Shown piece by piece: positions 1-7,463 of a stretch of DNA of 64,000 nt (within the stretch, counting starts at the first letter, position 1; each line of letters begins with the position of its first letter). The notes beneath the pieces are model-generated. The model did not search any database and had not been told where the DNA came from. It saw only the letters and a program-made list of their open reading frames with translations. Both the position numbers and the translations under genes were made by a program. Source of the DNA: an uncultured Algibacter sp. (GTDB taxonomy: Bacteria; Bacteroidota; Bacteroidia; Flavobacteriales; Flavobacteriaceae); assembly GCA_947502405.1 (NCBI GenBank), contig CANMZT010000001.1:366704-430703 (forward strand). Direction: 5' to 3'.

Positions 1-139
1 GGTTCATAAAAAACATATAATCAGTACCCAAAATATTATTAATTGAGTTTTTAATGTTTTAGCTATTATAGGTTTTGTAAGTGTTTGACGCTTATTCTTA
101 ATCAACAAGTATAAAAGAGTAATTAAAATAAATTAATAG
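1..139. other. AT-rich leader, no gene
   Basis: This stretch lies before the GH5 gene and contains no reading frame I can support. It probably holds the promoter of the glycosidase/gluconate operon, but I do not see a clear TAnnTTTG box with an upstream TTG at the right distance. Confidence 0.5.
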
Positions 140-1261
140 ATGCGGACAAAAAGTAAAACAAAAATTTTTGTAGTAGTTGCTGCAACACTAATATTTACCA
201 CGTTAATTATGTCTATTTCATGTTCAAAAGGAGATAAAAAAGAAACTTTTGAAGTAGTAAAGGGTACCAATGTAGCGCATTGGTTATCTCAAAGTGATAG
301 AAGAGGCATTGAGAGAGCATCCTTTTTTACTGAAGAAGATGTAAAGCGAATAGCTAATATGGGCTTTGATCATATCCGATTGCCTATTGATGAAGAGCAA
401 ATGTGGGATAAAAACGGAAATAGGTATGATGATGCATTTAGTTTAATGGAAAATTGTGTTGAATGGTGTCAAGAAAATAACCTTAGAGTTATTGTTGACT
501 TACATATCTTAAGATCGCATCATTTTAATGCCAAAGAGAAGCCTTTGTGGACAGATGTAGCTGAGCAAAATAAGTTTTTTGATTTATGGAGAGATTTATC
601 AAAGACCTTGAGTAAATTCCCAAATAGTTTAGTGGCATACGAGCTTATGAACGAAGCTGTAGCAGATAATCATGAATCTTGGAATAATTTAATTGTAAAA
701 GCTGTCGTAGCCATTCGGGAATTAGAAAGTGAACGCACCATAGTAATAGGCTCCAATAGGTGGCAAGCAGTTGATACATTTGATGCATTGAAAGTACCTG
801 AAAATGATAAAAACATTCTATTAAGTTTTCATTTTTACGAGCCTTTTTTGTTAAGTCATTATGGAGCCAAATGGTTGAGTTTGCGAAATTACAAAGGACC
901 TGTAAACTACCCTGGAACAATTTTAACTAAAAATGAGTTTGAAACCCTTCCTGACGACATGAAAGTAGAAGTTGAGAAATGGGTAGATATGAAATACGAT
1001 AAAGAGGTGTTGCTTGAGATGTTGCAAAAGCCTATGCGTAAGGCTAAAGAGTTAGGTTTGCCATTATATTGCGGGGAATTTGGCATTATATCACATGCGC
1101 CTGAAAAAGGAAGTCTTATTTGGTATCAAGATATGATTCAGCTTTTTAATGAAAACGGTATTGGATATGCAAATTGGAATTATAAAAGCGATAATTTTGG
1201 ATTGATATCTTCGGATGGCAAAGAAAATAAAAACCTCATAAAAATAGTTTCTAATGAATAA
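140..1261 (+). CDS. GH5-family glycoside hydrolase, lipoprotein
   Basis: This is a secreted beta-glycanase of the glycoside hydrolase 5 (cellulase) family, 373 residues. Residues 1-27 form a lipoprotein signal ending in SISC, so Cys28 should be lipidated and the enzyme anchored in the outer membrane. The barrel begins with GTNVAHWLS (42-50). The acid/base Glu172 sits in ELMNEA and the nucleophile Glu313 in YCGEFG, the standard two-glutamate pattern of this clan. The GH3 beta-glucosidase gene follows 36 bp downstream, which suggests a pair where GH5 cuts internally and GH3 frees glucose. Substrate cannot be read from the sequence; a beta-1,4- or beta-1,3-glucan is most likely. No SusC/SusD pair is beside it. 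Confidence 0.9.
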   Translation: MRTKSKTKIFVVVAATLIFTTLIMSISCSKGDKKETFEVVKGTNVAHWLSQSDRRGIERASFFTEEDVKRIANMGFDHIRLPIDEEQMWDKNGNRYDDAFSLMENCVEWCQENNLRVIVDLHILRSHHFNAKEKPLWTDVAEQNKFFDLWRDLSKTLSKFPNSLVAYELMNEAVADNHESWNNLIVKAVVAIRELESERTIVIGSNRWQAVDTFDALKVPENDKNILLSFHFYEPFLLSHYGAKWLSLRNYKGPVNYPGTILTKNEFETLPDDMKVEVEKWVDMKYDKEVLLEMLQKPMRKAKELGLPLYCGEFGIISHAPEKGSLIWYQDMIQLFNENGIGYANWNYKSDNFGLISSDGKENKNLIKIVSNE

Positions 1262-1297
1262 GTTAAATCATTTTTTTAACCCTCAATCATCCATTAA

Positions 1298-3541
1298 ATG
1301 AAATTTTATTTAGTAATTATCGCCTTTGTTTTAATGAGTTGTTCTCAAACTAAAGATGCTAACATAAAGCATGATGTAGAGGAAAAATATATTGATAGTA
1401 TATTGGCTCAAATGTCAATAGATGATAAAATAGGGCAAACCAATCTTAGAGGAACTTCAAGTAGGGCTAAAACATTATCTGAAGCGTTAAAAGAAGATGT
1501 GAGACAGGGAAAGGTAGGCGCATTACTAAATGTAATGAACGTTGAATTTGTAGACGAGCTTCAAAAAATAGCAGTAGAAGAAAGTCCTCATAAAATTCCT
1601 TTAATTTTTGGAAGAGATGTTATACACGGTTTTAAAACCATATTTCCTATACCGCTGGGTTTAGCGGCTTCTTGGGACGAGAATGTAGCTAGATCATCTT
1701 CTAGAGTTGCAGCAATAGAATCGAGTTCTGTTGGAATTCGGTGGACGTTTGCGCCTATGCTAGACATTGCTAGAGATAGTCGATGGGGTAGAATAGCAGA
1801 GTCACCCGGAGAAGATCCTTATTTAGCTTCTGTTTTAGGAAAAGCCTATGTAGAGGGGTTTCAAGGAGATTCCTTAAATAACCCAACGAGTATAGCAGCA
1901 TGTGCTAAACATTTTATTGGCTATGGTGCTGCTATAGGGGGAAGGGATTATAATACAACCTTAATTCCAGAACCATTATTACGTAATGTGTATTTACCGC
2001 CTTTCGAGGCTGCCTTAGATGTTGGAGCCGCTACGGTAATGACGGCGTTTAATGAAGTAAATGGTATTCCTGCAACAGGAAATCAATTTCTATTAAAAGA
2101 TATTTTAAGAGACGAATTAAAATTTGATGGATTTGTAGTGAGCGATTGGGATTCTACAATAGAAATGATTGCACATGGTTATGCTAGAGATGAAAAACAT
2201 GCAGGCGAATTAGCTGCAAACGCAGGAATGGATATGGAAATGACCAGTACAGCATATCAAAATAATCTAAAAGAACTTATAGCAGAGGGAAAAGTTACAG
2301 AACAACAGTTAGATGAGTTCGTAAAAAATATATTAAGAATAAAAATAAGGCTGGGTTTATTCGATGAGCCTTATCGAGATAAAACTAATGAAGCTAACTT
2401 TTATTCAAAAGCGCACTTAGATCTAGCAAAAGAAGCAGCAATAAAAAGTACTGTTTTACTAAAGAATAAGGATGTATTACCATTATCCAAAAATACAAAA
2501 GTGGCTTTAATAGGACCATTGGCAGATGCGCCTTTAGATCAAATGGGGACTTGGACTTTCGATGGCGATAAAACACATACCGTAACGCCATTAGATGCTT
2601 TCAAAAGCGCAAATATCAATCATGTTTATAAACCCGGATTAACGCATAGTCGCGATTTATCTAAAACACAATTTAAAAAAGCACTCACTACTGCAAAACA
2701 GTGTGATGTTGTGGTGTTTGTAGCCGGAGAAGAAGCGATTCTTTCTGGAGAGGCGCATAGTAGAGCGCATATAAATTTACCAGGAGCACAAGAAGTATTA
2801 ATAAAAGAATTATCTAAAACAGGAAAACCTATTGTTTTAGTAATCATGGCAGGAAGACCCATTACCATTACTAATATAATTAATGATGTTGATGCCGTTT
2901 TGATGACCTGGCATCCTGGAACAATGGGAGGGGAAGCTTTGCAAGAGATTGTTTTTGGATTAAGAGAACCAGAAGGAAGATTACCTATATCCTGGCCCAA
3001 AACAGCAGGACAGTTACCATACTTTTACAATCATAAGAATACAGGGCGACCTGCAAATAAAGAAGACTATGTGGCCATGTATGATATTCCTGTTGGTGCA
3101 TGGCAAAGTTCTTTAGGAAACGATTCTCATTATCTTGATATTGGTTACAAACCACATTTTCCATTTGGTTATGGCTTAAGTTATACAGAATTTAGATATG
3201 ATGCTATTAAAATTTCTAAGGATACCATTAACTTTAATGAAGATATAATTATTAATGCAACGCTATCTAATATTGGTAAAAGAGACGGCAAAGAAATTGT
3301 ACAGTTGTATACTCAAGATGTGGTTGGGAGTATTACAAGACCTGTAAAAGAATTAAAAGGTTTTCAACATGTGAGTTTAAAAGCAGGGGAAACAAAAGAA
3401 GTAACATTTAAAATCTCTTCAGAGCAATTAAAATTTTCTAACCATAAAGCAGTCTATGCTGCCGAGGAAGGTCACTTTAATGTTTGGGTTGGGCCTAATT
3501 CCTCTTCAGGATTGAAAGACGCATTTTATTTAAAAAAATAG
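1298..3541 (+). CDS. bglX: GH3 beta-glucosidase, lipoprotein (BglX type)
   Basis: This is a 747-residue glycoside hydrolase family 3 enzyme that removes terminal beta-linked glucose from oligosaccharides. The N terminus MKFYLVIIAFVLMSC marks a lipoprotein with Cys15 as the anchor. The TIM-barrel domain (about 30-375) carries the KH pair at 204-205 and the nucleophile Asp283 in FVVSDWD. The alpha/beta sandwich domain follows (about 385-590) and the C-terminal fibronectin-type domain (about 640-745) ends with the family's usual immunoglobulin-like fold. Length and order match BglX. It stops 4 bp before the gluconokinase fusion, so glucose release and gluconate handling are probably co-transcribed. 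The symbol is by family resemblance. Confidence 0.93.
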   Translation: MKFYLVIIAFVLMSCSQTKDANIKHDVEEKYIDSILAQMSIDDKIGQTNLRGTSSRAKTLSEALKEDVRQGKVGALLNVMNVEFVDELQKIAVEESPHKIPLIFGRDVIHGFKTIFPIPLGLAASWDENVARSSSRVAAIESSSVGIRWTFAPMLDIARDSRWGRIAESPGEDPYLASVLGKAYVEGFQGDSLNNPTSIAACAKHFIGYGAAIGGRDYNTTLIPEPLLRNVYLPPFEAALDVGAATVMTAFNEVNGIPATGNQFLLKDILRDELKFDGFVVSDWDSTIEMIAHGYARDEKHAGELAANAGMDMEMTSTAYQNNLKELIAEGKVTEQQLDEFVKNILRIKIRLGLFDEPYRDKTNEANFYSKAHLDLAKEAAIKSTVLLKNKDVLPLSKNTKVALIGPLADAPLDQMGTWTFDGDKTHTVTPLDAFKSANINHVYKPGLTHSRDLSKTQFKKALTTAKQCDVVVFVAGEEAILSGEAHSRAHINLPGAQEVLIKELSKTGKPIVLVIMAGRPITITNIINDVDAVLMTWHPGTMGGEALQEIVFGLREPEGRLPISWPKTAGQLPYFYNHKNTGRPANKEDYVAMYDIPVGAWQSSLGNDSHYLDIGYKPHFPFGYGLSYTEFRYDAIKISKDTINFNEDIIINATLSNIGKRDGKEIVQLYTQDVVGSITRPVKELKGFQHVSLKAGETKEVTFKISSEQLKFSNHKAVYAAEEGHFNVWVGPNSSSGLKDAFYLKK

Positions 3542-3545
3542 CCAT

Positions 3546-5423
3546 ATGATTGTTATAATTATGGGAGTAAGCGGGTGTGGCAAAACTACAATAGGTAGTC
3601 AACTATCTCAAAAAATAAGCGTCCCTTTTTATGATGCTGATGATTTTCACCCAAAATCTAACATTGATAAAATGGCTGGAGGAATTGCTTTAAATGATGA
3701 TGATAGATTGCCATGGTTGGAGCTATTAGCCGATACTATTTTAGATTGGTCTTCTAAAACGGGAGCAGTATTAGCATGTTCAGCGCTTAAAGAAAAGTAC
3801 AGGGCTATTCTGTCTTCCAAATACAATAATATAGTCTGGGTGTATTTGTCTGGGCCAAAAGAATTAATTAGGCAAAGAATTGAAGCCAGAAGCGGGCATT
3901 TTATGAATTCCGATTTATTAAACGCGCAATTTCATGATTTAGAAGTTCCAAATTATGGCATTCATATAGATATTTCAGGGGCGCCAGAAAACATTACAAA
4001 TACAATTGTTTTAAAACTAAAAGATATAAATACCTCATTTTTTGGTGTTATTGGTTTAGGAGTAATGGGGAGTAGTTTAGCGCTAAACATTGCAGAAAAA
4101 GGCTATGCTTTGTCTGTTTATAATAGAACAAGTCCAGGAGAAGAACACATGTTTTCTGATTTTATGGAAAGCGTAAATGCAGATATGAATGTTAAGGGGT
4201 TCGATGAGCTCGAAGCATTTGTTGCGTCATTGCAAAGGCCAAGAAAAATTCTTGTCATGATAAAAGCAGGACCAGCTATTGATAATATTATTGAGGCATT
4301 AATACCACTTTTATCAGAAGGCGATGTTATGATTGATGGCGGCAATTCCCACTACTTAGATACCAATAAAAGAAGCAAATATTTAAAAACTAAAAAGGTA
4401 TATTTTGTTGGTTGTGGTGTGTCTGGAGGAGAAGAAGGAGCAAGAAAAGGCCCGTCTATAATGCCAGGGGGTAGTAAAGATAGTTACGCTATCATAGCAC
4501 CAGTTTTAGAAGCAATTGCAGCAAAAGATCAAAACGGTAAACCCTGTAGCACTTATATTGGTAAAGCTGGTGCAGGACATTTTGTTAAAATGGTACATAA
4601 TGGTATTGAATATGCCGAAATGCAATTATTGGCTGAGGTTTATGCTATACTATCGCTAACAAAAACCAATGCCGAAATTGCTGAGTTATTACAAACATGG
4701 AATACTACAGATGTGTCGAGCTACTTACTTGAAATTACCTTAAATATTCTTCAAAAAAAAGAAGGTGATACCTACATACTAGATACCATATTAGATAAGG
4801 CAGGGAATAAAGGCACAGGTTCTTGGTCAACTAAGGCAGCATTTGATTTAGGGTCTGTAAATACCATGATGGCCTCAGCGGTTTTTGCACGTTACATATC
4901 ATCTTTTAAGTCGAAACGTGAGCAATTATCTAAGTCTATAAAAAAGTCTTCAAATAAAGCAGAATCAATTGATTTAACGGTTTTAGAGAAAGCATACCGA
5001 TTTGCTAGAATTATGAACCATTTTCAAGGTTTTGAATTGATGAAATTAGCATCAAAAGAATTTGAGTGGGCGTTAAATCTATCTGAAATTGCAAGAATAT
5101 GGACTAATGGCTGCATTATTAGATCAAAATTTATTGAAAGATCCGTAGATATTTTCAAAAACCATGAAAGCTATTTAGATGATAAAAGTATTCTGGAGAT
5201 TTTAATATCGAGCGAAGAAAATATTAAAGAAAGTATTACCTATGGTTTATCTAACCGAATAGCTTTTGATACATTTTGGTCGGCTTATAACCATTGGATT
5301 GCACTAACCACTAAAAACTTACCTGCAAATTTAATACAAGCCCAACGCGATTATTTTGGAGCGCATACTTATGAGCGGGTGGATGCACCAGAAGGACAAT
5401 TTTTTCATGCAAATTGGTATTAA
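3546..5423 (+). CDS. Gluconokinase / 6-phosphogluconate dehydrogenase fusion
   Basis: One reading frame of 625 residues joins two consecutive enzymes. Residues 1-160 are a GntK-type gluconokinase: P-loop GVSGCGKTT (7-15), the DADDFHP motif (30-36) and the RQRIEAR region. Residues 165-625 are a complete decarboxylating 6-phosphogluconate dehydrogenase: Rossmann GLGVMG (170-175), then KMVHNGIEY (348-356) holding the catalytic Lys348, His351, Asn352 and Glu355 with the spacing known for the family. The product would turn gluconate into ribulose 5-phosphate through 6-phosphogluconate without releasing the intermediate far. No stop or frameshift lies at the junction, so it is a true fusion. It is followed directly by a gluconate permease gene. 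Confidence 0.93.
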   Translation: MIVIIMGVSGCGKTTIGSQLSQKISVPFYDADDFHPKSNIDKMAGGIALNDDDRLPWLELLADTILDWSSKTGAVLACSALKEKYRAILSSKYNNIVWVYLSGPKELIRQRIEARSGHFMNSDLLNAQFHDLEVPNYGIHIDISGAPENITNTIVLKLKDINTSFFGVIGLGVMGSSLALNIAEKGYALSVYNRTSPGEEHMFSDFMESVNADMNVKGFDELEAFVASLQRPRKILVMIKAGPAIDNIIEALIPLLSEGDVMIDGGNSHYLDTNKRSKYLKTKKVYFVGCGVSGGEEGARKGPSIMPGGSKDSYAIIAPVLEAIAAKDQNGKPCSTYIGKAGAGHFVKMVHNGIEYAEMQLLAEVYAILSLTKTNAEIAELLQTWNTTDVSSYLLEITLNILQKKEGDTYILDTILDKAGNKGTGSWSTKAAFDLGSVNTMMASAVFARYISSFKSKREQLSKSIKKSSNKAESIDLTVLEKAYRFARIMNHFQGFELMKLASKEFEWALNLSEIARIWTNGCIIRSKFIERSVDIFKNHESYLDDKSILEILISSEENIKESITYGLSNRIAFDTFWSAYNHWIALTTKNLPANLIQAQRDYFGAHTYERVDAPEGQFFHANWY

Positions 5424-5425
5424 TT

Positions 5426-6772
5426 ATGGTAGACTTTTCTCTTTTAACCTCTGTATTAGTAGGCGTTGCATTATTACTAGTCCTTATTTTACGATTTAAA
5501 ATACAAGCGTTTGTCGCACTACTTATAGCGAGTATAGTTGTTGGTATATTGGCAGGTATACCTCCCTTAACCATTGTTAAAACCATACAGGAAGGTATGG
5601 GTAATACCTTGGGTTTTGTGGCTGTTGTGGTTGGTTTAGGAGCTATTTTTGGTGCTATTTTAGAGCATTCTGGAGGCGCAGAATCATTAGCAACTTATTT
5701 GTTAGGAAAGTTTGGAGAAAAACAATCGTCTTGGGCATTAATGCTAACAGGTTTTATTGTGGCAATCCCTGTATTTTTTGATGTGGCCTTTATCATTTTA
5801 GTGCCAATGCTATATGCCTTACAAAGAAAAACAGGCAAATCATTGTTGCTCTATGGTATCCCGTTATTAGCAGGTTTAGCAATAACACATGCATTTATTC
5901 CCCCAACACCTGGGCCAGTTGCAGTAGCAGATATTTTAAAAGCAGATTTAGGGTGGGTAATTCTTTTTGGATTTATAGCAGGAATTCCTACTGCGGTAGT
6001 ATGTGGTCCTGTTTTTGGGAAATATATAGCAAAGAAAATACAGGTAGAAGCGCCACCATTAGGTGAAGCTGTAGAAACAGAAAAAAATACACCATCAGTA
6101 AGTACTATAATTACTATTATAACAATACCAATTGTTTTAATTGTTCTAAATACAGTAATCCGAAGTCCGCTTTTTGAAAGTTATAACCTCCCAGAAATTA
6201 TGTTACAATGGTTAGGTATGTTAGGTCATCCATTTTCAGCTTTAATAATAGCAAATCTTATTGCATGGTATGCGTTGGGAGTAAGAAGAGGATTTACTAA
6301 ACAACAGCTTTTAGATATTAGTACAAAATCTATGGGGCCTGCTGGTATTATTATTTTATTAACAGGAGCTGGTGGCGTTTTTAAGCAAATGTTGGTCAAT
6401 ACTGGAACAGGAGAAATGTTGGCTAACTATTTTGCCGATAAGGGGGTGAGTATTTTATTATTTGCGTTTTTGGCAGCAGCTTTAGTTCGTATATTACAAG
6501 GTTCTTCTACAGTTGCTATGATTACAGCCGCAGGACTTACCGCACCGCTTTTAACAGCAGTATCTATTTCAGAGCCTCAAAAAGCGTTACTGGTTGTTGC
6601 TATAGCATCAGGCGCAAGTATCCTTTCACATGTTAATGATAGTGGGTTTTGGTTAGTTGGTAAATATCTTGGATTATCAGAACAACAGACTTTTAAGAGT
6701 TGGACAGTTATGACTTCACTGCTAGCATTAATTGGTTTTGCAAGTGTTCTTGCCTTATCGATACTGTTTTAG
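5426..6772 (+). CDS. gntP: GntP-family gluconate:H+ symporter
   Basis: This is a polytopic inner-membrane permease of about 448 residues with some 12-14 hydrophobic segments and the GntP-family motifs, such as the GALFG-like GAIFGAILEHSGGA region near residue 75, FFDVAFIILVP near 120 and HAFIPPTPGP near 150. It would import gluconate or a related sugar acid for the kinase domain of the preceding fusion protein. I chose the ATG two bases after the preceding stop; an in-frame TTG 12 bp earlier would overlap the fusion gene and is less likely. It is the last gene of the GH5-GH3-fusion-permease run; no hairpin terminator is obvious after it. Confidence 0.92.
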   Translation: MVDFSLLTSVLVGVALLLVLILRFKIQAFVALLIASIVVGILAGIPPLTIVKTIQEGMGNTLGFVAVVVGLGAIFGAILEHSGGAESLATYLLGKFGEKQSSWALMLTGFIVAIPVFFDVAFIILVPMLYALQRKTGKSLLLYGIPLLAGLAITHAFIPPTPGPVAVADILKADLGWVILFGFIAGIPTAVVCGPVFGKYIAKKIQVEAPPLGEAVETEKNTPSVSTIITIITIPIVLIVLNTVIRSPLFESYNLPEIMLQWLGMLGHPFSALIIANLIAWYALGVRRGFTKQQLLDISTKSMGPAGIIILLTGAGGVFKQMLVNTGTGEMLANYFADKGVSILLFAFLAAALVRILQGSSTVAMITAAGLTAPLLTAVSISEPQKALLVVAIASGASILSHVNDSGFWLVGKYLGLSEQQTFKSWTVMTSLLALIGFASVLALSILF

Positions 6773-7463
6773 AGTTCTTAAATAAGGTGATTTTTATGTC
6801 ATCTTTTTTATTTAATTATGGTGTTAAATCTCTAAAATTAAAGTCAAGTTATAATCAGTCTCTAAAAGATTTGAAGTGGTTAATTTATTTTTGAAATTAC
6901 TTAAAACTATTTTGTCCAATTGTTCAATCAATATTTCAATATGTTTGGGTTTATTTGAATGAGATTAATTTTTACTAACTAACTAGAATTAATAAATTTT
7001 CTTTTTTGAATCATTCTTTTTAATAAATTATTTAGCATGTTTTTTGCTATCTGTTTAGGAACTTATTTAGAACAATTTCTAATTGTTTAATCTTTTAAAA
7101 GTTTAGACAGTAAATTCTTCAAAAATATGCAATCCAATACATTACGAACTCTTCATTGTGTTTTTATGGTAGTTTGACGAAATTATTTTGTGTTAGTTGT
7201 AAATAAATAGATTTTTAATTTTTCTCCCAAACTACCATATTTTGTCTTAAACTTTTATGTATAGATTATTAATTTATCAAAAGTTTTAATATGCTAAATA
7301 TGAAAGAATGTTATTTAATAGACTAAAATTTTTACGGTTTTGGTTTTATGTTATTAGACTATATCTATTTAATTTCTTTCTAAAATTTATTATTTGATTT
7401 CGAATTATACTTTTTTATGTTTAAAATATCATTGCTACTAATCAAAAACTAAAATTATTCTAA
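6773..7463. other. 690 bp very AT-rich gap, no gene
   Basis: No coding frame is supported here. The gap separates the gluconate permease from the secretion/exosortase block and is far longer than most gaps in the window. Its one clear structure is a perfect 12 bp inverted repeat, listed separately. The last 200 bp are the likely promoter region of the large secreted-protein gene. Confidence 0.6.
7165..7239. repeat. 12 bp perfect inverted repeat
   Basis: TATGGTAGTTTG at 7165-7176 is repeated as its exact reverse complement at 7228-7239, with 51 bp between the arms. The arms lie about 225-300 bp upstream of the secreted-protein gene. The spacing is too wide for a simple terminator; it could be a pair of regulator half-sites or a cruciform remnant. 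Confidence 0.6.

Noticed and set aside
2626..3000. 124-codon minus-strand open frame inside the GH3 gene
   Set aside because: It is antisense to the conserved glycosidase sequence, which shows a full family pattern in the other frame. Composition fits a shadow frame.
6700..6894. 64-codon plus-strand frame over the end of the gluconate permease
   Set aside because: The part inside the permease is in another frame and the part after it is low-complexity AT-rich sequence with no family or signal.
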